The notes under the pieces: generated by a model
Database searches by the model: none
The model's input: only the letters and a program-made list of their open reading frames with translations
Told to the model about the DNA's origin: nothing
Program-made: the position numbers and the translations under genes
Shown here: positions 32,022 to 42,389 of the stretch, piece after piece
Position numbering within the stretch: position 1 is the first letter of the stretch
How the letters are laid out: each line of letters begins with the position of its first letter
NCBI GenBank assembly: GCA_949358305.1
Contig: OX442315.1
Span: 3,100,001-3,164,000 of the forward strand
Length of the DNA: 64,000 nt
DNA from: Strigamia acuminata
Taxonomy: Eukaryota > Arthropoda > Chilopoda > Geophilomorpha > Linotaeniidae
Direction of reading: 5' to 3'

Positions 32022-32398
32022 TTCAATTTAGGAAAATGAAGTTTTTTGAGAGGTCTTTGTTTTCTCTTTGGGGAGAAGCAAAAAACACGTCTCGTCGTGT
32101 TAAAAACAGTCGGAAACTGGGCCTATCGACGCTGAGAATTGTGGGTCTCGAACGCGTCTCGTATTTTGCGAGATCCGCCGTGCTGGCAATGACGCTACGG
32201 GGTCGACCGCGTGGTTTCATTGTCACGTGGTCGCCCGATACGTCATAACTTCTCGTCTGTTAGTGGTGACTGCGACAATTCGTTGCGAAGTTTGGACTTA
32301 GCCAAATTTTCGCGTCTCAACATGTGCAGCAGCTCTCGTAAGTAAATCTTTTTATTTTACAAGGCCTCCGCTCCATGTTATCACATTTTCTTTTATTT

Positions 32399-35300
32399 TT
32401 AGTTCTTCCCCACGACTTTGCCGTCCCGAATGAACGGATTATTGCTTCGTCGTGGTCGAAGGTTGATTTTCGACGTGCTCGTAGATCGTGACTCTACTTG
32501 CTCGTTCATCTCCGATGTGTTGGCATTTTTCTCATTACTAATTTTTTTATTTTCCATTTCAGAAGTACTCTCTTCTGCTTCCTCCCTCTCCGAAATTGCT
32601 TGCTCCGGCTGTGCTGGAGCCTCGTCGGCCGGAGATTCGGCGTCGAAGAATTCATCCTCGTCCTCCGCTATATTTTCAGCTTCATTTGTTTTTTGGAACG
32701 TGTCGACCACGGTGCCCCCTTGGCCGCTGTGTGTCTGACCTTCCAGCCAAATTTCCTGTGGAAATTCTGGCAGATATGGCCTCAAATCTCGGCCATGTAT
32801 CGACTGAAAATTTTTGTTGTCCTCTAGGCGGCGTAGTTGGTATGCGTTGCCTCCGTGTTCGGCCACAATTACGTAGGGACCGTCCCTCTTGTCGGCTAAA
32901 CCGGCGGCGATGCCCCTCGCTGCATTGGACAACGTGTGTGCCTCCTTCCACACTAGATCATTCACTTTAAAGTTCGCGAAAGCGAGATCGCCTTCTTTAT
33001 CTGCGATTCTCTCTCTCATGTTGAAAATATGCGCCATCATATGCTGGTACGTGTCGGATATAGTCTGTTCCAACCGGCACACGTACTCATGTGGGCTCGA
33101 CGGGTCTAATACGTTAACAGCTTCGGCAACGCGTGGGTCCCATGGCATCCTTAATTCGCGGGCGAAGTTGAGGTACGCCGGTGAGAATTCGCGTGTTCGT
33201 GACACGGTTGAGCGAATGCTGAAAGCGATTTCTCGCAGGTATTCGTCCCATCGATTGTGAATGTCGGTGAATACTGTCAGCGCATATTTTATATCTTTAT
33301 TTAATCTCTCGACTGGGTTTGTCTGAGGATTATATGTGGAGGTGTTCGATGCATCCATTTTAAATTTCCTACAGAAGTCTTTATATATTCTTGATCGGAA
33401 TTGGGGGCCGTTATCCGAAATGAGTTTTCTGGGAAACCCAAATCGCATTGCCACGTCGTAAAGGCACTCGACTATGTTTTCAGCCGAGGGCTTCGCGAGG
33501 GCGTACAGCTCCGGCCATCGGGTGGCCACGTCCATAATTACGAGAATATACATGTTCTTGTTTCCCGTTGTGGGCTTGGGGCCCATCAAGTCTATGCTTA
33601 AGCAGTCAAACGGTGCGTAGGGTCCGAGAGACATGGCGTTTCTGGCCACTTTATCTCGCGGTCTGCACGCTTGGCACCGGGGGCAGTGTCGGATAAATTT
33701 CGTTATCTTTTGCCGCGCGCCCGGCCAGAAGAAAAGTTGTTTTACTCGATAAAGGGTCCTCGCCACGCCAGAATGGCTGGCGAGCGGGTGTCCGTGCATC
33801 AGCCACAACAGTCGGGTGTGCAGCGATGCCGGCACGACCACTTTAACCGAGTTTCCCGCTCCGCTGAGGTCATCTTGAAACGTCGGGTGGTATTTTACCA
33901 GGAGTTCATCATCTATGAGGTAGCTTGTTGCTTCTTTGACGAACTGTTTCCGGCGGTGTGGGTTTGTCATCCCTTCCGGAAATTCGCCGTTCAGCAAATA
34001 TTGCGTTATAATTTGACATTTTGTGTCTGCTGCCTGGTGTTCGACGAACTCACGTCTCGTGGGTGGAGCGTATTGTGTTTTTTCTTCAATTTTTGCTGTG
34101 AAGGCGCGTAGTAGTGTTTTGTGGGTTTCTCCGGGGGGCGGAGATTGAATTTCGGATGTTGAATTGTTTGTCCCAGCTGGCTGGTATGTTCGAGTCCAAA
34201 AACCACAAAACGTTCTATCTTCAGGCTCCATCACTGGTAGCTCGTTCGCCTTTCGCAAACGCCATATTCTCCGTGGAGTCGGGCAGTACAAGAGGTGGGT
34301 GTCGTCCTCGCCGTCGTCGTCTGGTCCTTGGGGGTCAGAGGCTGGGGCTCTCGAGAGGGCGTCGGCCACATGATTGTACTTCCCGGGGCGGTACGTAATT
34401 GTAATATCGCACGCCATTAACTCCAGTTGCCATCTTGCGAGTCGGCCGGAAGGTTCCTTGAGTTTCATCAACCAGCTTAGTGCCTGGTGATCTGTCTGAA
34501 CCTCGAAGTTCGTGTACTCCAGATAGTCGCGAAATTTCCGAACTGCCCAAATTACGGCTAGGCATTCTAGTTCCGTTGCCGTATAATTTTTCTCCGCGCC
34601 CTGTATTTTCCTGCTTATAAACATACAGGGTACTTCTTGCGAGATTCCGTTGTACACGTGGGTCTGCAGAAGGGCTGCACCCAGTCCGATTTTACTCGCG
34701 TCGGTGTGCAACACGAACGGTCGGTTTAGGTCCGGCAATGGCATCTTTTCGACGTCAGCCAGCATTTGCTTGATAGTGCTAAATGCGGCCTCGCACTGGA
34801 CCGTCCACTCAAACTCTTTATCCGTTCGTAAGAGATCCGTTATAGGCGCGGCCACCTCAGCCAGACCAGAGAGTAGTCGGCCGAAGAAATTGACCATGCC
34901 CATGAATCTTTGGACACCTTTTATATCTTCGGGGGCGGGGAATCCGTTTATTGCTTTGACTTTTTCGGGGTCAATCGCGATTCCCTCGACTCCTATTCGA
35001 TATCCTAGGAAGGCAAGCTCTTTCCTGCAAAACTTGCTCTTCCCTGGATGGATGTGGAGTCCTGCCTTGGCTAGGCGAGAGACCACTCTATCGATGTGGT
35101 CTATATGTTCTTCGAATGTGTCCGACGTTATTATGATGTCGTCGAGATACGCCCACACGAAGTCGTGCAGCATATCTCCCAACACGCTTTCGATCAGTTT
35201 CTGGAACGTGCTCGGGGCGTTTACAAGCCCGAACGGCATCACGTTGAACATTAGTCTTCCTATCGGGGAGTAGAAAGCCGTTTTCAGTTTGTCTTCGGGT

Positions 35301-36430
35301 TTTAGCTCCACTTGCCAATACCCCTTTGACAGGTCCATGGTGGTTACCCACTTGAACGGGCTCAGTTCCCGGAGGATCGAGTCTATAGACGGCATCTGAA
35401 TCGGGTCTATAACCGTTATCGCGTTCAGGGGGCGATAATCAATGCATAGTCGAGGTTCCGAGCCTGGACGCATCACCAGGACGATCCGCATGGCGTATTC
35501 GCCCAGGGCTTGCGTTACTATGCCCTTGTCGAGCATGTCTTGGCACATTTGCGTCACGATGTCTCTTTTCTGGGGGTTCATCCCCTTGTAAGGCACTCGA
35601 ATCGGCTTGTCTGTGGTTAAGACTATTTCGTGTGTTGCTTCCGTCGTTCGACCAGGTGTCTTGGTCAGAATTCTTTCATGCTTTCGAAGCACTCGCCTTA
35701 GTAGCGATGCCTCGTTAACACGCAGTGCTGCCTCCTCGACCAGGGTGTCCACGACGTTACTCCTCTGTAATTCCAGAGTGAAGGCTGCGAAATCGTAATC
35801 TTGGACGAATTTTCGCAATCCTCTTCCGTATTCCTCTTTGTCCTTGGCTTCGTCCAGTAATTTTTGGGGAACTACGGGGACTGGCCGTTCTCCCTCGGGA
35901 CTTATCCAGTTCCATGAACGGGTTATCGGGTTTGGCTGAATTTTCAGTTTTGCCATGATATCCATCCCTAAGAGGAATACTTTGTCGTGGGATGGCAAGA
36001 CTATGAAGGGGTGGGACAGGTTCCCCCCCTTCCAGTCGATCATGATGCGAACTACGCCCCTCGGCTTGACGTAGCCGTTGGCGGTGAGCAATTCTACGTT
36101 CGCGTTCACTTGTGCCACCTTTTTTTCAATATCCAAGTCCTTTACTATATCTTCGGATATGAATGAACGATCTGCTCCTGAATCCAGCAGACCGAACAAT
36201 TTTTGGTTTTCGATCTCCACTGGCAGCATACACAGAGTTTCGCAATGTGTTTTCGTGACATTGCAGTGAAAAACGCGTAATGTTTGGGGCTCAACCTCCA
36301 GATTGAACGGGAGGTCCGTCCAATCTATGTCGACCTCCGGCTTCGTTCTCACTTGCATACTTGTCAGCGTCACTGTTTCTTCCTTCTTCGGAATGGTCTG
36401 CATGCGATCTTTGATCTGTGCTTCTGCCAA
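32399..36430 (-). CDS. Gypsy pol (protease, RT, RNase H, integrase)
   Basis: The polyprotein copies element RNA into DNA and integrates it. In order it has an aspartic protease (LLDSGADRSFI, D near residue 83), RT with the catalytic AYLDDIII, RNase H (HTDASKIGLGAALLQ and TDHQALSWL), and integrase with an HHCC zinc region (HSGVARTLYR...CPRCQAC) and core motifs LMGPKP and SDNGPQFRSR. This order defines Ty3/gypsy. The frame is -1 relative to gag, and the open frame extends back into the gag end, so pol is probably made by frameshifting at 36529-36535 rather than from its own start. An acidic C-terminal tail follows the integrase, with no chromodomain evident. Confidence 0.95.
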   Translation of the reverse strand: MAEAQIKDRMQTIPKKEETVTLTSMQVRTKPEVDIDWTDLPFNLEVEPQTLRVFHCNVTKTHCETLCMLPVEIENQKLFGLLDSGADRSFISEDIVKDLDIEKKVAQVNANVELLTANGYVKPRGVVRIMIDWKGGNLSHPFIVLPSHDKVFLLGMDIMAKLKIQPNPITRSWNWISPEGERPVPVVPQKLLDEAKDKEEYGRGLRKFVQDYDFAAFTLELQRSNVVDTLVEEAALRVNEASLLRRVLRKHERILTKTPGRTTEATHEIVLTTDKPIRVPYKGMNPQKRDIVTQMCQDMLDKGIVTQALGEYAMRIVLVMRPGSEPRLCIDYRPLNAITVIDPIQMPSIDSILRELSPFKWVTTMDLSKGYWQVELKPEDKLKTAFYSPIGRLMFNVMPFGLVNAPSTFQKLIESVLGDMLHDFVWAYLDDIIITSDTFEEHIDHIDRVVSRLAKAGLHIHPGKSKFCRKELAFLGYRIGVEGIAIDPEKVKAINGFPAPEDIKGVQRFMGMVNFFGRLLSGLAEVAAPITDLLRTDKEFEWTVQCEAAFSTIKQMLADVEKMPLPDLNRPFVLHTDASKIGLGAALLQTHVYNGISQEVPCMFISRKIQGAEKNYTATELECLAVIWAVRKFRDYLEYTNFEVQTDHQALSWLMKLKEPSGRLARWQLELMACDITITYRPGKYNHVADALSRAPASDPQGPDDDGEDDTHLLYCPTPRRIWRLRKANELPVMEPEDRTFCGFWTRTYQPAGTNNSTSEIQSPPPGETHKTLLRAFTAKIEEKTQYAPPTRREFVEHQAADTKCQIITQYLLNGEFPEGMTNPHRRKQFVKEATSYLIDDELLVKYHPTFQDDLSGAGNSVKVVVPASLHTRLLWLMHGHPLASHSGVARTLYRVKQLFFWPGARQKITKFIRHCPRCQACRPRDKVARNAMSLGPYAPFDCLSIDLMGPKPTTGNKNMYILVIMDVATRWPELYALAKPSAENIVECLYDVAMRFGFPRKLISDNGPQFRSRIYKDFCRKFKMDASNTSTYNPQTNPVERLNKDIKYALTVFTDIHNRWDEYLREIAFSIRSTVSRTREFSPAYLNFARELRMPWDPRVAEAVNVLDPSSPHEYVCRLEQTISDTYQHMMAHIFNMRERIADKEGDLAFANFKVNDLVWKEAHTLSNAARGIAAGLADKRDGPYVIVAEHGGNAYQLRRLEDNKNFQSIHGRDLRPYLPEFPQEIWLEGQTHSGQGGTVVDTFQKTNEAENIAEDEDEFFDAESPADEAPAQPEQAISEREEAEESTSEMENKKISNEKNANTSEMNEQVESRSTSTSKINLRPRRSNNPFIRDGKVVGKN

Positions 36431-36483
36431 GGCATGACCTGCGGGTCCAGTGTGATATTTCTTCTTTTTAATTTCCGCGGCTG

Positions 36484-36535
36484 GCGCAGACGAAGCTGAA
36501 TTTATTTCGGCGACGCCTGCGCTTGGGAGTTTTTT
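36484..36535 (-). promoter_or_regulatory. Programmed -1 ribosomal frameshift signal between gag and pol
   Basis: On the minus strand the gag frame contains the canonical slippery heptamer A-AAA-AAC (36535-36529). After a six-base spacer comes a nine-pair stem: GCGCAGGCG (36522-36514) pairs with CGTCTGCGC (36492-36484), including one G-T pair, around a loop of about 21 bases. The -1 frame from this point is open into pol, and the gag stop lies within the loop region. Position, phase and architecture all fit. Confidence 0.8.
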
Positions 36536-39500
36536 GCTAGATTAGTATTTAACTCCATCATCATTTTCATCAAGGTTTGCATGATGCCTTTTTCTTTGAC
36601 GGTTTTTTCGCATTTGTCGGAGTAGTGACCGTATTCTCCGCAGCTGTAACATTTGATGTTACTTTTATCCCCTGTGGGAGTGAATCCCGGTTTTTTCGGG
36701 ACGAAGGGCGTCGGGAATCGTCTTTTTCCTCCCAATGCCCCTCTCGCTTTTGTTGCCTGCACGTGTGCTCTGAATTGTGCGATTGCTAAGGCCCGGTGTG
36801 CATGGTGCAAATAGGGACCTTGATCGTCGCATCCCGTCGACAAGTTTTCGAGGTGCTCATTTAGGGCTTCCTCGTCGCTTGATGCTGGCTCCTCTTCTTT
36901 AGCCGTGGCGAGAGGTGTTGTCTCTTCGACTTTCTCCATCTGGGTGGAGTCCGTCGAGGTCACCTGCATCGCCGTTGCTGCCGGTGCTTTCTTTGGGGCA
37001 GCTATCGGGTTGGCTGGAAGAATACTGCCTGCTTTAGGCGTCAGCATTCGTCCGAAGGATGCTTCGGTGAGACTCATTATGCCGCTCAAATATTCACTTG
37101 GCCTCATTAATTTCTCTGAGGTCTTGTGACGTTCGGCGCTCGTCTGCAACCGTTTCTCGTGCGCGTCAGCTTCCTCCGGGGGCAGAGTGGCGTAATACCG
37201 CTGTTCTATTTCTAACGTGTTTGTTAGAAGATAGTTACTGACATCTTGGTAATCGCCAGTGCGGGGTGCACGCATGTCTAGCAGAATTCTTTGCGAGTGG
37301 GCCGATAATCCTCCGTAAAAGATCATCGTAAAACCAGCGGGGTTTATTTCGTACGGCGCTCTTGCAAACAGGAGTTTCGCTCGGGCGTCGTAGTCGGCTA
37401 ATGTTTCTCCTGGGGCTTGCCGTAGACCACGTAATTTGTTACTGATCTCGTCTGGAGTCTCGCCGTATCGGAGATCGAAACGGACGAGAAAATCGTCCCA
37501 GGTTGGGTTTTTCAGTCCCTGATACCATTCTCGAGCTGACCCCGTGGTTAGCTCCACTAGACCGTGGGTTAGCATGTCGGCGACGGTGGCTTTTGTCGCT
37601 TTCTTGATACGCATTACTTCGTCTAGGAAGCGGTCTCCGGCCTTCCACGAACCGTCGAATCGTGTTTGTATGTAGTGTTGCCAACGGATGTTACCCGTGG
37701 CTTCGCTGCTTGGTTCGTTTCGTACGCCATATTTACGCTTAACCCTCTCTCCAGCGCGATTATGTTCGTCGCCTGGATGGCCTAGATCGATTCCTTCTCT
37801 TCTGAAAGAGTTCAGCAGGGCTCGGCCTAGCTCAGACATCGTGTAATGTCGGCCAGATGAGTCCTGAAAGTTCCCCTCCTCCGAACGAGGGTTGGAGCTC
37901 CGGGAGGAGCGGTCTGAAGCATTCGGCCGGTTCGACCGGTGCCCATCGCTGTCTTCTTGACTCCTCCCTGTAGACGGTCGACTCGGATGGTCGTCGTCCG
38001 ACGAATCGGAGGGCTCGGAGGGATCTCCTTGGGGGTGAAACCTCGGCCCTCTCGGTGGGGTCTCTCCGCCAGCCTTCTTCTGTTTCGAGCCTCCGGATGG
38101 CGGCGGCTCCCCTCCGTCGTTGTTCTCGTAAAAAGAATGCCATCTGTTTTCCTCGCTTTCGGGGCGTTCCCGATTTTTATTTGCGTTTTTCTTTTCGAGT
38201 AACGCGTCGATGGCTGCTCCCGTCTCGGATCTTTTTGAGGGGTGACGGTCCTTTGTTTTTGGGACCGACTCGTCTCTCTTTTGAGATTTCCCCCTTTTCG
38301 CCGTTTTTGCCGGCTTTGTTGCACCTTCTCCTGTGTCGGTATCAGAGCCGCTGGGGGGTTCTGGTTTCCGTTTCAGGTTTTCTTCATTTTTCTTCCTGTC
38401 CGAGACGTCTTGTGCGTACTCTTTCTGGAACTTTTCTGTCTCCTTCTCCCAGTTTTCGGCTTCCCATCTTTTTTGCTCATCTATTATAGCTTGTTTCTTC
38501 GCTTTGTACTCTTCGGTCCATCTGACTCGATCCCACTCTTCTTTCTCTTTCAGAAACTGTTCTTTTTCTTTTCTGGCTTCCTCTTCTCTCAACCTCTCGC
38601 GATGTTGTTCTTCCCATTTCTGATGTTGTAGAATGGCCTCTTTTCGCAACATTTGTAGTTTTTCTGTTTTTCTTTGAGCTATTAGCGCTTGAAATTGGTC
38701 CTCGTACTCTTGAGCTTCTCGATGTCGCCCTTCTACTGTTGCGTTCCATTCTTTTCGAATTTTAGCTTCTCGTTCTTCCCTCATTTTTTGGACCAGTTTC
38801 TCTGTTCTCTCGGTGGTTCTTCTCTCGCGTTGCTCCCTTTCTTCCTCTTCCTTCCAGAGTTCTCGCCGCTCTGCGCTCAGCCTTCGTTGGCGACTAGTCG
38901 CTTCTTGTCTGGCTTCCTCGCGGGCCTTCTCTCTGGATTCGTGAAGTGTTCGGTTGGGGTCTGGCGCGAAACCTCCGGTGTCACTGGGCGTTACCTGGGG
39001 CATGGGCGTCTCCGCTGCTGGTCTTGCGACCGGCGTCGGGGCTTGTGCCGCACAGATAGCGTCAGTGAGTAGGGTAATCGATTCCCAGACTGACGTTCCT
39101 ACTGGAATGTCTATCATCGCTTTTAGCTGGGCAGCTTGCTGCGTCAACCGAATTAGGTGAGATACTTCGAAGGAAACAACTGCAGGACTCGCCGTAACTC
39201 GGGGGGTTATCGGGGTCCCGCCGTCGTTTTTCCGTGGGGTTTGCTCTACGGACGTCTGAGCCGTTGGTGGTGATGGGTTTGTGCCGACCGTGACCGTTTC
39301 TCTCGGAGCTTCATTCGTCTCCTCGGTCATTAATATCGATACCCGTCCCGGCGATACGTCGCGAATTTCTTCTCGATTTTCTATGGCTTCCGGATCGGTA
39401 TCTTCGAAGGGTTGCATATTCAAGGGAACCCGCTCTCGCTCTGGCCCGTCTAGGGCCGCGAGCGATGCAGCTTGCTCCTCTTTCTGCGCCTTCGCTCTCC

Positions 39501-39642
39501 TTTTATTCGCTCGGGCTTTCGCCTTTGCGGACATTTCGGGGACGGGACCATCCGATCTCAGGTGGTAGTCGGAGGTCCTTTTTCCCTTCTCGGGCATTCT
39601 CTGCTCGGTGTCAGACGTGGATTGCTCGTCTTTGTCTGACAT
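36502..39642 (-). CDS. Gypsy gag, 1046 aa with long charged helix and CCHC knuckle
   Basis: Gag forms the particle shell and binds RNA. After a low-complexity N-terminal third comes a very long charged helical segment rich in E, K and R (about residues 240-420, for example KWEEQHRERLREEEARKEKE). A retrotransposon gag core follows (GSAREWYQGLKNPTWDDF and LRGLRQAPGETLADYDARA), and then a single zinc knuckle CYSCGEYGHYSDKC near the end. The length of 1046 aa is roughly double that of ordinary gypsy gag because of the charged helix. The start ATG at 39642 lies about 75 bases after the primer site. Confidence 0.93.
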   Translation of the reverse strand: MSDKDEQSTSDTEQRMPEKGKRTSDYHLRSDGPVPEMSAKAKARANKRRAKAQKEEQAASLAALDGPERERVPLNMQPFEDTDPEAIENREEIRDVSPGRVSILMTEETNEAPRETVTVGTNPSPPTAQTSVEQTPRKNDGGTPITPRVTASPAVVSFEVSHLIRLTQQAAQLKAMIDIPVGTSVWESITLLTDAICAAQAPTPVARPAAETPMPQVTPSDTGGFAPDPNRTLHESREKAREEARQEATSRQRRLSAERRELWKEEEEREQRERRTTERTEKLVQKMREEREAKIRKEWNATVEGRHREAQEYEDQFQALIAQRKTEKLQMLRKEAILQHQKWEEQHRERLREEEARKEKEQFLKEKEEWDRVRWTEEYKAKKQAIIDEQKRWEAENWEKETEKFQKEYAQDVSDRKKNEENLKRKPEPPSGSDTDTGEGATKPAKTAKRGKSQKRDESVPKTKDRHPSKRSETGAAIDALLEKKNANKNRERPESEENRWHSFYENNDGGEPPPSGGSKQKKAGGETPPRGPRFHPQGDPSEPSDSSDDDHPSRPSTGRSQEDSDGHRSNRPNASDRSSRSSNPRSEEGNFQDSSGRHYTMSELGRALLNSFRREGIDLGHPGDEHNRAGERVKRKYGVRNEPSSEATGNIRWQHYIQTRFDGSWKAGDRFLDEVMRIKKATKATVADMLTHGLVELTTGSAREWYQGLKNPTWDDFLVRFDLRYGETPDEISNKLRGLRQAPGETLADYDARAKLLFARAPYEINPAGFTMIFYGGLSAHSQRILLDMRAPRTGDYQDVSNYLLTNTLEIEQRYYATLPPEEADAHEKRLQTSAERHKTSEKLMRPSEYLSGIMSLTEASFGRMLTPKAGSILPANPIAAPKKAPAATAMQVTSTDSTQMEKVEETTPLATAKEEEPASSDEEALNEHLENLSTGCDDQGPYLHHAHRALAIAQFRAHVQATKARGALGGKRRFPTPFVPKKPGFTPTGDKSNIKCYSCGEYGHYSDKCEKTVKEKGIMQTLMKMMMELNTNLAKNSQAQASPK

Positions 39643-39715
39643 TTTCTTTCGGTAATTCTACGATTTGGGTTATCTTATTGAGAGATCACAAGTTCAGATT
39701 TGAGATTTATTTCTA

Positions 39716-39734
39716 AATCCCGGACAGGCCCCCA
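39716..39734 (-). promoter_or_regulatory. Gypsy primer-binding site, tRNA-Pro-like
   Basis: Two bases inside the 5' LTR, the plus strand reads AATCCCGGACAGGCCCCCA, which has the form of a tRNA 3' end including CCA. Animal tRNA-Pro ends AAATCCCGGACGAGCCC plus CCA, so the match is good but not perfect. The exact host tRNA is inferred. Confidence 0.65.
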
Positions 39735-39736
39735 CG

Positions 39737-40556
39737 TGTCGCGTCCTACTTGGTATAGGTTTAAATAGCGCTAACGTGTAATACTTTACCTGTGATCAAT
39801 TATGTAAATACCCAAATGAATACCAAATGTATGTAAATAAACAGGTAATTTATTCACCAGGCTTTATGCCTTTAAAATACACTCAGTAATAATTCTAGAG
39901 TCGACGTGGTCAGCGTCGAACAAAGGATTTCTCAAGATGGCGTCGTCGATTCCGCGTGGTCGGCGGAACAAAGGCGGCGTCTCGAGTTGTCGTTAATTCG
40001 TCACGGATTCGTCTTCACGGACGCGGTGGAATGCTCTTTCGAGTCTTCTATCCGTGCCTGTTGTCTAGGGTTTGTTTAGCGTCGCAGAGGCCTCGTCTAG
40101 GAACTTTGGGGTTCCCTACAAAGCACTCGGACACTTACTTCGGCGAATAATCGTCTGGGCGATTATTCTGGGTGATTTCACAAGGGCTATTCTCGTGCTT
40201 TCGCAGGAATAGCTCGCAAGTGACTTCGTGAGAGTTACAGTTTGCACTTTACTCAGCGATCCTCGATCAATCCTAACTTGTAGTTGAAGTTGGCCTGACG
40301 GTGAGGTAGTTGCTGTGTTCTTGGTGTCGTTTGTGTAAGTTCTGACTTTAGGCGGGAAACACAGCCTTTTATGCAGTGGGGTGAAGGGCCGGCGATCAAC
40401 CAATGGGGGCTGACCACCAGCCGCTTCCTCCCCCTCGGGGCACACACCTGCCATGGGGAGGTGGAGCCAACTCGGGGGGGAACGACTCTTTAATCATAGT
40501 GACTCATAGGACAAGTATCCGCCCTGGGGGGACACTTATCCAACTGGGTCACCACA
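39737..40556 (-). repeat. Gypsy 5' LTR
   Basis: This 820-bp copy matches 27689-28508 and ends next to the AATG duplication at 40557-40560. Confidence 0.95.
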
Positions 40557-40606
40557 AATGTTTCTTTTATCAGTCTGTAGACAAATAAGTTGTAGAAAAA
40601 TAAATA

Positions 40607-40762
40607 CAGTGCTGGACTGGCCCGGCGGGCTACCGGGAGTTTCCCGGTGGCCCGTTGGCCGCTGTGGCCTGTCGCAGCCGGCTGTAGCCTGTCCCGACTT
40701 CATTAATTGTGGCCCGGACACCCAGATTTCCCGGCCATAAATTTGTTCCCAGTCCAGCCCTA
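40607..40762. mobile_element. Short hAT-like element, copy 2, perfect 8-bp duplication
   Basis: The ends CAGTGCTGGACTGG and CCAGTCCAGCCCTA are flanked by AATAAATA on both sides (40599-40606 and 40763-40770). An 8-bp duplication with CAG-type ends is the hAT signature. It lies in an IR-B intron. Confidence 0.88.
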
Positions 40763-41033
40763 AATAAATAAGTTTTAGAAAATTGGAATATTACCTCGAG
40801 GAAAGAATCCATATAATATATTGCAAATAAATTAACTTTGTCATCAGAAAGTAATTCTTGAATGTCATTGTGGGGGATGTCATTTGGACTGACAGTAATT
40901 GATGCGTACAATAGAGCATTGTAGCTAAAAAAGATGATCATAACAAACATATTTTTCGTTTGAAGAACAGCAGAAACTGTAAAAATAGAAAAAAACAAGT
41001 AAACATTTGTAATGCAGGGAAGCATTACAAATT

Positions 41034-42389
41034 AGACTTCTAAACCCTGTCCCTCTGTCCGATTGAAATTCTCTGAAAATATCTGTAATTTCAATCGAAA
41101 TTCTCTGGAAATATGTTTAATTTCAGGTTTTTTTTCTAAAGAATTTATATGGAAATTATAGATGTCTCCAGAGAATTTTTGGGGAAATATCTGTAATTTC
41201 CTCAGAAATAACATAGAAATTTCCAAAGATTTTCTCTGAAAATGACCATGTGTTTAATTTTTTTTTTCATTTTTATTGTTTTCTTTATTTCGTTAAATCG
41301 AGATGTTTCGGCCGCATTTGTTTATCTTACTTTATTTATTGAATTGAATTGAATTGAATAAATTTTTTTTTGCATTTTTTAAAGTAATTTATTGTTGATT
41401 TCTTTTTACTGGCATAAAGGCGTCGAACATTTATTTCCGTTACTAAAAATAAATAAATTTATTAATTGTGAAAGTCAACTCAATTTAAATTAAATCAGCC
41501 AATATCTGATTCCATTGTAATAATTACGTATGGTTCAAAATACAATCACACAAATAAGATCGAATTTTGCTAATAAAAAATCAACCGTTAATCCGATGTA
41601 AAAGTTATTAGCATCATCGTTTTCAGCGGCAAAAACTACAAAGGAAACTTTGTTTAAACATTCTAATCGGTTCTTTTTTCAAAATATTGGCTTTTTTCTA
41701 GGTCGAATCCAAATTTTTTCAAAAACTTTCTATTCCATGGCCCACTAAGATCGCCCGAATCGGTACTTTTTCACGACCGAATCGTACTAGAAAAAAAAAT
41801 ACAGGCTTGTGCGCAATTGTCCGCTCTTCAAAATGAGCTTGGTTTCATAATTTTTGGACCTCATTACGACATAGAAAATATAAAAAAACGAATCGCCACA
41901 AACATTTTCAAATTTTTCCTTGAATTTCCCTTTCGATCGCCGACTTTGGTGGATCGTAATGATACTTTTTTTCGACCAAATCAAAAGAAAAAATATACAG
42001 GGTCATGCAGATTTGGATTTCCAATCGATTGGGCTTGGTTCCAGAATTTTTGGACCTCACTTCGATATAGTAAACATCAAAAAACGTATCGCGACGAAGA
42101 TTTCATAGCTCACGGGATCCGCCAGGTGGCGCTAGTACAATGATACAACTTCCGGTGCGCGGACGGAAGTAGTATTATTTAGATAGACGGCTAAAAGTGT
42201 ACAAAATCATGTTTATAAATTCAACCGGAGGTCGGAAAATTGCGAGAAGATCCTAGGATACTAATACAGGTACGCTGAATTTATTGCCGTCGTCCGTTTG
42301 GCTCTAACTGCTATAGCTTTTGAGATATGAATGCAAACAGACGGACAGAACCGTTTCAATAGACTTTCTAAACACAAGGTTTAGAAGTC
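41034..42389. mobile_element. TIR element (about 1.36 kb) in the IR-B pore-region intron
   Basis: The inverted ends GACTTCTAAACCCTGT and ACAAGGTTTAGAAGTC are flanked by TA. Inside, a stretch of about 80 bases at 41845-41920 is repeated at about 42040-42110 (AATTTTTGGACCTCA). Near 41060-41230 there are short repeats of TCTCTGGAAATATCTGTAATTTC type. No transposase frame is seen. Confidence 0.6.

Larger units (their letters stand above)
27689..40556 (-). mobile_element. Complete Ty3/gypsy retrotransposon (12,868 bp) inside an IR-B exon
   Basis: It has 820-bp LTRs at 27689-28508 and 39737-40556 with the same reading frames and no difference that I could find. The ends are TGT/ACA, with a 4-bp target duplication AATG (27685-27688 and 40557-40560). 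On the minus strand the order is 5' LTR, primer site, gag (39642-36502), pol (36430-32399), a spliced third ORF (32021-28556), polypurine tract, 3' LTR. All frames are open. The element is far more GC-rich than its surroundings. LTR identity and intact frames point to very recent insertion. Confidence 0.95.

Noticed and set aside
32418-39716. Numerous plus-strand reading frames of 60-200 codons across the gypsy element
   Set aside because: They lie opposite the open gag, pol and third-ORF frames in GC-rich DNA and have no motifs. They are antisense shadows.
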